Positions 1-10,483 of a stretch of DNA of 64,000 nucleotides are shown here, piece by piece. Numbering within the stretch: position 1 is the stretch's first letter; every line of letters starts with the position of its first letter. The stretch covers positions 416,710 to 480,709 of the forward strand of contig CAJNDS010002341.1 in the NCBI GenBank assembly GCA_905221605.1, given 5' to 3'. Source of the stretch: Symbiodinium natans. Lineage: Eukaryota > Sar > Dinophyceae > Suessiales > Symbiodiniaceae. The notes beneath the pieces were generated by a model. It did not search any database. It was not told the origin of the DNA and was given only the letters and a program-made list of their open reading frames with translations. The translations under genes and the position numbers were made by a program.

Positions 1-572
1 AGTCATAAGCTTGGCGCCTGCCTCACACCTTTTGCAGATGGGGACGCCCTGCCTCATGTGAAAGGCAAGTCTGTACATTCCACTTCAGAGGGTCCACAAT
101 CAGCGCTGCTCTGTTTGTTGCATCTTGCGTTGTGTCTTTGCATCCTGCAACTTGACCTGGCATTCCGAGGTGCGGCGATTCAACTGCACGTTTGTAGAGA
201 AGGCCAGTGAAGATATCATCTCTGGTGATGTCGGCGCTGTCCCTGCCTTGCTGTCATTCGGCCATTTCGACATGCACATGTCTCGCTGCTGGTTGCTGGA
301 GACAGGCGCTGAAGGCACAAGAAGCAGGTGCAGATTCGGGCTTCGTGCGTTGCCACGTGTCGTTTATGAAGTCGTTTGTCACTTTTCGAATTACGTGTGC
401 AAGGTGCTGCTGGCGTTTTGGTAGCCTTCGACACAGACCAGGTAATCAAACATTTCTTCTTGCCGCCTTGACTGTCAAAGTTAACTTGTCAGGTGATCAC
501 AATGGGAGGAAACAATTCTGCGATAGACAACGAGGCAGGTGCCGGCCACTTGATTCTGTCGCCGTCCTAGAG

Positions 573-655
573 ATGTCCCGGCCTTACAAGAAGGTCCAGA
601 TCTTTGCCGTGGCGATCGGCAAGAGCATGGGTGACAAGGTGGCCAAGGAGCTCAG
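573..655 (+). CDS. Probable first coding exon, unrecognised protein
   Basis: An ATG at 573 opens a frame beginning MSRPYKKVQIFAVAIG and continuing KSMGDKVAKEL. It runs to a CAG|GC junction at 655/656 that fits a dinoflagellate GC donor. The amino-acid mix is that of a soluble, basic protein and the stretch ends just before an AT-rich dinucleotide tract, which would be intronic. I do not recognise the family and found no convincing second exon downstream. It could be a chance frame, but the ATG, composition and splice-compatible end agree. Confidence 0.4.
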
Positions 656-657
656 GC

Positions 658-727
658 CGCTCCATATATATGTAGATATATACATGTATATAAACATATA
701 TATTGTTTAGTGTATATATATATATAG
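658..727. repeat. AT-rich TATA/ATAT microsatellite
   Basis: Alternating TATATA/TACATA sequence directly after the putative first exon. It is a simple repeat and I see no promoter function in it. Confidence 0.8.
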
Positions 728-1077
728 AGAGCATAATGTGACAGAAAGACGGCAGAATCTGCGCTCAGCGTTTGGCGCTTGGCAGGTCCTTGCAATCTGA
801 GCCGGTGGTCGGCACCTGAGAACTCCACCTTGATCTTGGGTAGGGACAAGTAGCAGCAACGGGCGCTCAAGGTGGTTTCGGTGACGGCCTATGAGCCCTC
901 GGTCATGAATGTGTGGCTTTGGCTTGACTTTAAGCAAGGGTGTTCAGCAACCCCATGACATCATGATGATTGCACCGGATATCATGTTTTATTATGGTTA
1001 TCATTGTCATTGTCTATATTGGAATGGAGCTGCTCTGAGAGCTGCGGGGCCAGGTCAGAACTTATTTTGATACTCAT

Positions 1078-1140
1078 CGCCACCGGCTTGGTCGCCGCCA
1101 GCACCTCGAGAAAGCAGAGGAAGCTAGATTGAAGCAACAG
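1078..1140 (+). CDS. Candidate exon, short charged helix
   Basis: This frame reads RHRLGRRQHLEKAEEARLKQQ-like, a charged helical segment rich in Arg, Glu and Lys, and ends at CAG|GT (1140/1141), a normal donor. The upstream boundary is not fixed. The family is not recognised. Support is composition plus the splice donor only. Confidence 0.3.
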
Positions 1141-2516
1141 GTGTTCAGGGCCTGAGGTGAGGTGTTATCTTACGATCGCGGCTTCTGCAAACCGTCCCTG
1201 GGATCTGAAGCGGCTCACGGTTCCAAACCCCCCCACAACCCTGTTGCGTGGAGCTGCTAGCAGAGAGGCCGCTGCGTTGCGAGATGTTGCGAGGCTGGCA
1301 CTTTCTTTTCCACCGCTGACATGCGGCAGACGGGCTTTGGCTCGGCCATCGCGCCACAGCCGGAGCCTCGGTGCGCAGTGTGGCTCCCATGGGCCTCGCG
1401 TAGTCTCGCATACTTGCAGACTTGGCTCAGTTCAGATAAGGGTCGCAAGCGTTGCACAGCATGCCCAGTGACCGCCGCGCCCCAGGGCCGAGGAAGTGCA
1501 AGAAGTTGACACGTTGATGGCAGGAGCCTGATTCGAGCGGAGAGCTGTACAACCTTAGCTCCACTCTGTCGCCTGTGAGTGGTGATGCGGTGATGCTGCC
1601 GTATGCCGACGTTGCAAACATAGACTCAGGCTGGAAGCTTTTGCATCGTTGGAAGCGCAATGCTCGTCTTCCTTTTCTTCTTCATGCCGCAGTCTTGAAA
1701 CTCATTGAATCATTGCGCTGTGATACCTCTGGAGCCTGTGGCTCCTGCGTCTTACTCCACTGTCAGCTGGGCCAAGGAAGTACATGATCTACGTGATCAT
1801 GTTTAGCTTCTGCGTTGGCCTCCTGCTTAGATTCGCCACCAAATTCTCTACAGGCAAATTTCACCTGGCCGCCTTGTGAGAGCATTCGCCAGCAGGTGGT
1901 GCGCTCTGCCTTGCACAGTTCATTGCCATGTCCCTGCATCACTATGCATGGGACCCAGACAGTTCTGAACCGAACAGGACTTGCTTTCAGCTGTCGCTGA
2001 TCTTTTGCTGAAGGTTCCAAGACTAAAGCAGCGGGTCGTGGACCTGCCCCTACTAGGTCCAGTTACCGAGGCAGCATCCCAAGATGCCATGGAATTGAGT
2101 TCGTTCGAGACGTCTGTCGTGCCTAACGTCTGTGCAGAGACGCTGTGCAGTGTGAGAGAATGGAAGGAGTGTCAGTCGCGACTCTGGGCTTCATTGTGGG
2201 TGTTGTAGTCAAGGAGATTTTGTCGTAGTTTGTATGTCGGGTAGAAACGGACGGGGGGAGGGGGGAAGATCAGATGCATTGCCTTCAACTTTGCTCTTTT
2301 AAGCCACCGTTCCTCTGCCCATGAAGTCCGGATGACACTCGCAGCTGCAACACTAGCAGTGTCTAGCAGCAGTCACCCGACACAAGACCGAGCCCAGCCA
2401 GGCCGAGTGCATTGCGGCCGCGCCAGCGGTGACGTTGGCCGTGTGCTTGCCCCAGCTACTCTTGCCCCTTCTCGGAGACCGAAAAGAAGCTGGCACTTCC
2501 TGAGGAGGGTGTTCAG

Positions 2517-3860
2517 CTACAATTGAGGTGCTGGTTCGTCCTGAGAAATACGAAGTACGGCTGGCCTTTCCAGGAGATTACATACCTCTATAAGACTCCA
2601 AGCATGAGCCTCCTTGGAGCCTGGCCTCCACGTGAAGCTCGCCAGGACATCATCGGCGCTGGCTTTCTGTGTTGGATGCAGCGGACTTTGAGGTCCCTCT
2701 CCTACACCACAGTTGAATGTACAACAGGTTTCCACCTTCTTTGACACGCTCGGTACAGGTTGCCCAACCTCAAGACGGCGAGCGTGCTTCTAGTAGCGAT
2801 GTTTTTCTTCGACATCTACTGGGTCACAGCCCCAGGGACCGCTTTCAGCTTCCCCTTCCAGATGCTCTGTTGTGCTCGCTCGTGCCCGGGAAAGGTCTTC
2901 ATTTCAGTGCACCAGTTCAAGCAGAGCGTCATGGTCAGCGTGGCCACTGGCGCCGGGACTGGAGAAACAGTGCCGATGCTGATCAGGACAGCGAAAGTGC
3001 ATGATGGCGGTTGCGAAGCTGTCGGGGGCTTTGGCGCCGAGTATCATGTAGGCACCACAGCATGTTGTGCAGGATACCGCAGTTTGGAGACCCCCTTGGC
3101 GGTGATCGCATGCTGGGGCGCGCGGCTGAGATTTGAATTTCAAGTCTGGAGGCGCTGTGCTTTGGGGATGGATCCCTTGAGGTTTGGCGACATTGCCTTG
3201 CCAGGGCTTCTGGCAGCTCAGTTGCACTGGGATTCTGAGAAGATGCAGAGCGACACTCAAGTGCGGCAGAGAAGCGAGGGAGCTTCTTTGACTCAACGGC
3301 CCAAGTGCCCTCGGAACTCGAGGTGTCCTATCTCCGGAGACACGATCTCACAAGCCACCGAACATTTTGGGAAGGCCTTACCTCTGACTGAGATATAATT
3401 CGGATGCTGTCTAGAGAGCCTGATGGCTTGATTCAGGCTACTTTGCGCCGTCCTTGCTGGGGTACTTCTGCGGGCTTTGCGTCCTTGAGCTCAGTCTGAC
3501 TTCGGGAAAACCGGCAAATTCTTAAGAACTGACTTCTCTCTCAGACTTGGCCTGCTTCCCAGGCCACCATCGTGGCCTTGTCGATCATGAAGATGGGAAA
3601 CACTGGCTTGTATTCTTGTCTAACCCTCCTGATTCTACTCGCATCCGCTTCAAAAGTCGTCATTTCGTATGGAGGCCAGCCCGCATTGCTGTACCTGGTT
3701 CCTGGAACATTGGGGACAACCGTCGTGCTCTCCCTTTGCCGCCTGCCCAGTGTGTTCATCTGTCAGCTGCTGCATCCGGGCATAATACTTGCTGAAGGCC
3801 GAGGAGAACTGCCAGATGCTCAGCCAACTTTGCTGGTTGAAGGAGCTTCATGTGCTCGCG
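2517..3860 (+). CDS. Signal-peptide-peptidase-like (SPP/SPPL) intramembrane aspartyl protease, several exons, ends uncertain
   Basis: SPP/SPPL enzymes are multi-pass membrane proteases with two catalytic Asp residues (YD and GxGD motifs) and a PAL motif. I see these in order on the + strand. Exon 2517-2573 reads EVLVRPEKYEVRLAF. Exon 2620-2692 contains ARQDIIGAGFLCW. Exon 2759-~2826 contains LPNLKTASVLL then FFFDIYWV, the first Asp, with Phe for the usual Tyr. Exon ~2908-2996 contains FKQSVMVSVATGAG and VPMLIRTAKV. An exon from 3182 contains FGDIALPGLLAA, the GxGD region. Exon 3545-3740 contains GGQPALLYLVPGTLG, the PAL motif. An exon from 3798 reads RGELPDAQ. Phases agree at 2573/2620, 2692/2759 and 3740/3798. 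The residue completing GxGD comes from an upstream exon I could not fix, and the intron after IYW lacks a clean GT-AG pair. The N-terminus before 2517 and the 3' end are unresolved. Confidence 0.78.
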
Positions 3861-4964
3861 ATGATGCTTCATGTCCTTTTGCAGGCAACTTCTGTGGGAG
3901 GGTCTGCCGGCAAGAGGTTCACGCCGTCTGGAGGACTGCTGTTGCTCTGCCTCCATGCGTTCAGAAATGCTGCGGAGCGGCAGGAGAGCGGTGCCAACAG
4001 TGCCCGGACCTGAATCAACGCAGGCAATCAGAAACATCAGGGGCACGGAAGTTCTTCATGTTCTTCCTATCCAAGCTAGCAGTCCTGTTGCCCAGGATGT
4101 CCCTTGAGCTCGGGCATGCCAGGGCCAGCTTAGCAAGTTGGCGCTGAGTTTCCAGCTCACAACTGCATCCTGGGCAGCGGGTGATTCTAAAAAAAACACT
4201 GGAGTCCCGTTTGGTAGTATGCCATAGGGGGAGGCGCCCTAATATAGAACGACTTCCAAATAGTCTAATTAGTTCGGCTCTTGAAGCTGGAGTGTGTCAC
4301 CATCGCATCGACGTTAACAACGTTGATGCTAGATTGCAGACGGATTTGATGGGCCTTGGTGGGTTCCATGGTCGGCTTCATAAGTATGGTAGAGGCTCAA
4401 TGGAGATTTCAGGTGGTAAGACGCGAAGCTTCTACTGCGCCAGTCGTGATCTGTGCCCCTCGCGAGAAATGGCTCCAAATCACATGTCCGGTCTTGAGTA
4501 GATAGGGCGGTCAGAGCTTGTTGAACGATGCGGGTCGAGACTGCAGTTGCTACTGCAACGCTGATTCTTGCTTTGACTGGCAGGTGCTGCTTCGCCCAGG
4601 CGGATGCAGATCTAAGCTGACTGGCGAAGCCATGTTCCCAACGTCAAGGTGCATCTCGCCACCTTGAGCTTGTCCACGCCTCCACAACTTGCACAGCACA
4701 CCACCCATGATGCTCAAAGCATGACACAGCCCAGATCCAGATAGGAGTCAGCGCGCTACATTCCTAGCAGATGGGTAAATTTGACAGAGTTCGCCACACC
4801 CGCATGCTAAAGACTCCTATCAGCGAGTCGCGTGCGCAGATCTTCTGTACTCCCACTCTAACGCCAACAAGTCATGACTCACCCCACAGCTTGAAGGGGC
4901 TTCATCCGTGCAGCTCTGCCGCCTCATGGGTGGCCAGGCATTGCCAAACCTACTGCAGGCTCGG
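3861..4964. other. No confident gene
   Basis: Open frames exist around 3870-4150 and 4180-4500, but none shows a recognisable motif or a clear pair of splice sites. Part of 3861-4150 could be the unresolved 3' end of the protease gene. Confidence 0.4.
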
Positions 4965-4965
4965 T

Positions 4966-6250
4966 CATAACAGCAAGAATAGCAATAGGAGTAATAGTAG
5001 TAATGGTAGTAATGGTAGTAATAGCAGTAATAGTAGTAATAGTAGTAATAGTAGTAATAGTAGTAATAGTAGTAATAGCAGTAATAGTAGTAATAGTAGT
5101 AATAGTAGTAATAGTAGTAATAGTAGTACTTGTAGTAATAGTGGTAATAGTAGTAATCGTAGCAATCGTAGTAATAGTAGTAATAGTAGTAATAGTAGTA
5201 GTAGTAGTAATAGTAGTACTAGTAGTAATAGTCGTGATAACAGTAACAATAATAACAATAGTAACAATAGTAGTTATAGTAATAATCGTAGGAATAGTAA
5301 TAATAATGGTAATAATAGTAATTGTAGTAATACTAGTAATAATAGTAATAATAGTAATAATAATATAGTAATAATAGTAATAATAGTAATAATAGTAATA
5401 ATAGTCATAATAGTAATAGTAATAATAGTCAAATAGTCCTTAATAGTTCATAATAATTATAGTATAATAGTTAATAAATAAAATAAATAGTAATAATAGT
5501 AATAATAGTAATGGTAATAATAGTAATAAAGGTATAATAGTAATAATCGTAATAATAGTAATAATAGTAATAATAGTATAGTACATAATAGTAATAAATC
5601 GTAAATACTAATAGTAATAATGGTAATAATAGTAATAATAATAAATAGTAATAGTAATAATAGTAATATAATAATAGTAATAATAGTAAATAGTATAATA
5701 GTATAAATGTAATAAATAGTAATAATAGTAAATAATAGTAATAATAGTAATAATATTAATAATAGTAATCATAGTAAGTAGTAAGTAATAGTAAATGTAA
5801 TAATAGTAATAATAGTAATAATAGTAATAATAGTAATATGTAATAATAGTAATATAGTAATAATGTAATATAATAGTAATAATAATGTATAATGGTAAAT
5901 AGTAATAATAGTAATAATAGTAATAATAGCAATTAATAGCAATAATAATAATAGCAATATAAATCATGTAATCATAGTAATCATAGTAATGATAGTAATA
6001 ATAGTAATAATAGTAGTAATCGTAATAATAGTAATAATAGTCATAATAGTAATAATAGTAATAATAGTATTAATAGTAATAATAGTAATAGTAGTAATAA
6101 TAGTAATAATAGTAATAATAGTAATAATAGTAATAATAGTAATAATAGTAATAATAGTAATAATAGTAATAATAGTAATAATAGTAATAATAGTAATCAT
6201 AGTAATAGTAGTAGTAATAGTAATAATAGTAATAATGTTAATAATAGTCA
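4966..6250. repeat. Long AT-rich satellite, hexamer AGTAAT passing into 9-mer AATAATAGT
   Basis: About 1.3 kb of nearly uninterrupted repeat. From about 4980 to 5230 the unit is mostly AGTAAT with point variants. After about 5340 it becomes the 9-mer AATAATAGT, most homogeneous at 6050-6200. It is sharply AT-rich against GC-rich flanks. The long frames crossing it (poly-SerAsn, poly-Leu, poly-Ile/Val in different frames) are by-products of the repeat. Confidence 0.95.
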
Positions 6251-6644
6251 TGGTAGATAGTAGTAATAATAGTGAGGTAATAATAGGAATGATAGTAATG
6301 ATGGTAAGAATTGTAACAATCGTAATGGTAACAGTTGTAATTAGAATCATGGTAATCGCAGTTTCCTTAAGATTCTTGCTATTCGTACTATTCTTACTAT
6401 CGTTACTTCTACTATCCCTGCTACGATTGCTTGTAGTATGACGAAGACGATTACCATTGCTATTGCCATCACGAGTACTCGTACCAATACAAAATAGCAA
6501 TGGCTATACACTCCGATCAGCTACCATGATTCACATTTTCAATTAGGACTACCATGAGTACCATGAATTGTTTTTCACCAACCAGAAATAAGATTACTAT
6601 TATTACTACTACCATGATTATTACTATTACGAATTTTCCGGTAA

Positions 6645-7085
6645 TTACTCTTATGACTCTTATGACTCTTATGACTCTTATGACTCTTATGACTCTTATG
6701 ACTCTTATGACTCTTATGACTCTTATGACTCTTATGACTCTTATGACTCTTATGACTCTTATGACTCTTATGACTCTTATGACTCTTATGACTCTTACTA
6801 CTCTTACAGCTCTTATTACTCTTATGATTCTTACTACTCTTCCTACTCTTACTAGTTTTACTACTCTTTTTACTCTTACTACTCTTATTCTTCTTATTAC
6901 TCTTATTACTCTTATTACTCTTATTACTCTTATTACTCTTATTACTCTTATTACTCTTATTACTCTTATTACTCTTATTGCTCTTATTACTCTTATTACT
7001 CTTATTACTCTGATTACTCTGAGTACTCTGATTACTCTTGTTACTCTCAATACTCTGATTTCTCTCATTACTTTCATTATTCTCC
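6645..7085. repeat. 9-bp minisatellite, TTATGACTC block followed by TTATTACTC block
   Basis: Roughly 16 tandem copies of TTATGACTC (about 6648-6795) are followed by a mixed zone (6796-6883) and roughly 14 copies of TTATTACTC (about 6884-7015), decaying toward 7085. On the opposite strand the second unit is AATAAGAGT in rotation, one base from the AATAATAGT unit of the array at 5.3-6.2 kb, so the two arrays are related but inverted. Frames with Leu-Met-Thr, Val-Ile-Arg or Lys-Ser-His periodicity are artefacts of the 9-bp unit. Confidence 0.95.
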
Positions 7086-7099
7086 TGTCGGTCACTACT

Positions 7100-7985
7100 A
7101 GTAGTAAATGCCAGAATTACTCGTCTGATTCTGATTGCCAGTATTGCCATTATAGACATAGCAGAAATGAATGTACCAGAAGTAGTCGTGCTCGCGAAAG
7201 CAGCCATAACTGTGCAGAAGAGTTGTAACACTTATAGCAGCTACAGTCTCACTACGTTTGCGGAGTAGTAACATGCATCATGAGAATTATCGCGGTCTCA
7301 ATAGGCTAATAGGTATGATAGGTATAGTTGTATCAGCAAGTGTGAGTTCGCAGCCGCGTAGACCCCAACATGCTCCAGGCGGACCATGGAAGCGCTTGCA
7401 GCGGGGCTTGGCTTCGGCCTTTTCAGCCGTTCAGCCGCAGGGGGAGGAATGCACCATAATGCACCTCTTTGCTTCTGTTGTGTGTGTGTGGTGTGCCCGG
7501 AATGGAGCTCTATGAGCCATGACAGTGGAATGTAGAAGACTCGGGGCTGCTGGGATCTTGTACAAGAGCCTGACAAATTTTGGTTCGCACCAGCAAATTG
7601 CAGAGTCTAGATGCTCCTGATCAGTGTTAAGTTAGCTTGAAATGGCGAATTGAAAACCTGCACGGAGGCTACAACAGAGAGAACTTCTTCTTCGATGGCG
7701 AGCCACCCGTCTGTACAGATGCAGTGCTTCACCTGGCAGCGGGATGCAGTGTCGGTCGCGGAAGAGAGTTCAGAGGGTCACACACTACAGTGTCGCAGCG
7801 TCGCAATCCCAGGCAAAGGATAAAACGCGAGTACCAAGGCGGACTGCTTTCCTGTGTCTCATGCAAACCCTATAGAAGTTCAAAACCCTATATCCTAAAA
7901 CCCGGATAAGCTCTGAACACCCCTGCTGAAACAAACCTTCAGCATATATTTGCAAGTTTGCATGCATCGAATGTTGGTCGACTGT
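7100..7985. other. No confident gene
   Basis: Unique sequence after the satellite block. A frame near 7640-7700 looks weakly protein-like but has no motif or clear splice boundaries. Confidence 0.4.
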
Positions 7986-7989
7986 TAAG

Positions 7990-8095
7990 CCCCCAAGTGC
8001 CAGGCCAGCTAATGCGAGTCAAGCAGTTCGAACTCTTCAGAGAAGACATACGTGACTTGATGGAGCTCACCGTGGCCAAAATGGACAACTACTTA
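7990..8095 (+). CDS. Exon of an unrecognised dinoflagellate-type protein
   Basis: The frame carries QLMRVKQFELFREDIRDL then MELTVAKMDNYLI. It is amphipathic and acidic/basic, with no stop through about 35 residues. A GC dinucleotide at about 8100 could serve as a donor. From memory it resembles the region preceding the membrane segments of large dinoflagellate hypothetical membrane-protein families; that resemblance is inference. Exact ends are not determined. Confidence 0.5.
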
Positions 8096-8169
8096 ATTGC
8101 GGCTCGTCCTTGCATCAATAAGCTGGAAGTGTCATCAGTTTCCTGTGCCTTCAGAGAGTGCGGTTCTAG

Positions 8170-8940
8170 ATTCTAGTTGCCCAAGACGGCATTGGCCGGC
8201 AATGTGCCAGCTCATCAGGTCAACACGATCCAGGCCCGGCTTGTTAAGAGTCGAACAATCAAGCGGTTTTCTTGCTGACAGCATCTTCAGCCCCTGCCAT
8301 CTCCATGGTCCACGGTCCAAGTGCTGTACGTGCCTGTTGCTCCGGAGATTGGTCTCGTCGTGGTGCTCTTCACAGAAGGACGCCCAGAACCAGGAGTGTC
8401 TCCTCCATGGCTACTCTTCTTGCTTCCTGGCTGCATTCTGAGGGCAAGGGAGCCAGCGTCAGAAGATGATGATCCTTTGGCCCTCTGACCCTTTGCTCCA
8501 TCAGTCGCGTATGGCACCCAGCCCGGCCGGTGTGATGAGCAGAGAGCCGCAGAGATCACAAAGTGGCTGCGGCATGCTGCGGCCACACAGTTACCTCAGG
8601 TGGGCAGCCTCTGGTGTGGGTTCCTTCATGCCCCTTTGTTTGCAATCTTGGAATGGATATCTATGAAACCCTGCTGTGAAATGGACCTTATGCAGGTTCT
8701 TCAAGACTCGAAGTGTATTGAAGCATATCATGCCGATTCATGCACCTGTAATTACCTGCCCTGCATCACATGTGCTTGGACAAAGCACGGTCAGCACCGG
8801 CCCAGGTACATAACCCTGTGCATTTGGCTACTTGGCTTGTGGTGGCTGTCTGGTGCCGTTGCTACAGCAAAGGTGCATGTCGCAAACCTCACCTGTATCA
8901 ATACTTCATGCATGGTGCCGCGCAAGGATCAGTGACCTAG
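8170..8940. other. No confident gene
   Basis: Several overlapping open frames on both strands, none with a recognisable domain. Could hold small exons that I cannot distinguish from intron. Confidence 0.35.
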
Positions 8941-8959
8941 GTGCTTCGCCCCAAATCTA

Positions 8960-9165
8960 AACCCCCTTCCTTTCTTTCCCTCCTCTCCCCTCCTCTCCTT
9001 ACCCCTCCTCCTCTCCTCTCCTCCTCTCCCTCAGGCCTCCTCTCCTTCTCCCCTCTTCTCACCTCCTCTCCCCTCGCCCCCCCCTCCCCTCCTCACCCTC
9101 CTCTCTCCTGTCCTCCCCTCCCCTCCATTCCCGCTCATTCCCCCCATTCCCTCCCAATTCCAAGA
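8960..9165. repeat. C/T-rich tract (CTCCTCTCC-type)
   Basis: About 200 bp of almost pure pyrimidine on the + strand with irregular CCTCTCC/CCCCTCC units. A low-complexity purine:pyrimidine tract; the Pro/Ser/Leu or Gly/Glu/Arg frames in it are not genes. Confidence 0.9.
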
Positions 9166-10079
9166 GTTTTTTGTACTAGGGCTGGGTTTCCAGCAGGAAG
9201 ATCCGTCCAGCGACTCACAATTCGTTTCTTTTTTGCGGATTTTTTTAAAATGCATGTTGTGGAGCGCTGCTGAGGCTTGCAATGCACGCTTCAATTTGTT
9301 CCCATTCATTCTGCGTGCGGATGCTTACGCAACCTGGCCATTCATGCATAGATCATGCAGATCCGGACACATGGGACTGCTGACGAATGCTCTGTTCTGA
9401 GGCAGTTGGTCCGTTTGCCCATTCCCAGCAAGGACAGCCTGTCCCTCTTGGATACATAAGAAGTTTATCTGGCCCAGCCTGGAGCCCTGTAGTGATTGCA
9501 GTTGACAGGGGTGAGGACGAAGGCGGGCCAGGCACAGAAGGATGGTTCCTTTGACAGTTCTGAGTCCTGCTGTACTGTTACCACGCCAGCGGAGAGTCCG
9601 GCATCCAGACGCTGTGCAGTTGGAGAGCAGTCTCAATGTCAAGAAACTACCATGCGTCTGCGTCCAGCATGCTGACCTTCCAAGTGCCAGGAGCAGATGG
9701 ACGCAGCCCGTGTTCTGGCGACGGACTTTGAGGGCGTTTCGGCAAGGCGCTGCGTGGGCAGATTCTCAGATGTTGGATGAAGATCGCTGTGAATCAGGTG
9801 AATCCATAGCATTGTGCTCCGGCGTCACGCTGCACCCTGTCGTTGAGATGCCATGCATGGGGCTTGAACAGCACGCGTGCAGGGAGATGCTTCGAGTTCC
9901 GGTGGTGAAGCAGCAGTTGAAGAAGTTGCTCGGCTGGCTTGGAACACACCCGCACTTTTATGCACCACCTGTGTAGGGCCTGTCAGGATTCGGGGGCCTT
10001 GACCACTTGTGATTGAAGATCTGATTTGGACAGGCGGACATGCGAGTTTGTAGGTCATCATGGCTAGCCGATGCAGCAC

Positions 10080-10256
10080 CTGTAGTAACAGTAGTTGTTT
10101 GAGACAGGCAAGTGTAGATTCTAGAAGTGTTCTAGACTTGTTTTGCATCCTGCGTTGTGCTGCAGCAACCTTTTGCCGTGCCGACAGCATGTCCAGGTCT
10201 TTCTGTCGAAGGCTTCTTCCAGTAGAATGTGACCGTTTATGCTTTGAAAATCTCAT
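10080..10256 (-). CDS. Candidate minus-strand exon with charged helix
   Basis: Reading the minus strand from an ATG at 10256, the frame gives SLRQKDLDMLSARQK then AAAQRRMQNKSRTLLEST and ends LLLLQ at an AG|GT junction (10080/10079). Composition is typical of a helical or coiled-coil protein. It is divergently oriented to the gene starting at 10484. Family unknown; the downstream exon was not located. Confidence 0.4.
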
Positions 10257-10359
10257 ACTGTAGCTGCGTAGCTTCCACAGCTTTCATTGCAGATGAGGCT
10301 GCACAAGCTCGTAGACCAAGCAGGATTGGAGGACGGGACTGTGCCCGCATTGTGCAGCG

Positions 10360-10435
10360 TATATGTATATATATATATATGATATAGATACAGATATAGA
10401 AAAAGATATACATATACATATACATATACACTTAT
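10360..10435. repeat. ATATAC/TATA microsatellite
   Basis: Imperfect ATATAT and ACATAT runs about 50 bp upstream of the ATG at 10484. Simple repeat. Confidence 0.85.
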
Positions 10436-10483
10436 TTCTTAACGCCAGTTTACAGCGGGCATCGCCGCATTTTGGCTTTCACC

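Noticed and set aside
658-727. TATA-box promoter in the AT-rich tract
   Set aside because: It is a simple repeat inside a presumed intron, and dinoflagellate promoters are not known to rely on TATA boxes.
4771-7231. Long open frames through the AT-rich arrays (poly-Ser-Asn, poly-Leu, Lys-Ser-His, Val-Ile-Arg repeats)
   Set aside because: Open on both strands and in several frames at once because the 6- and 9-bp units contain no stop in those frames; no unique sequence or start context supports a protein.
8941-9309. Pro/Ser-rich and Gly/Arg/Glu-rich frames in the C/T tract
   Set aside because: Low-complexity purine:pyrimidine sequence open on both strands.
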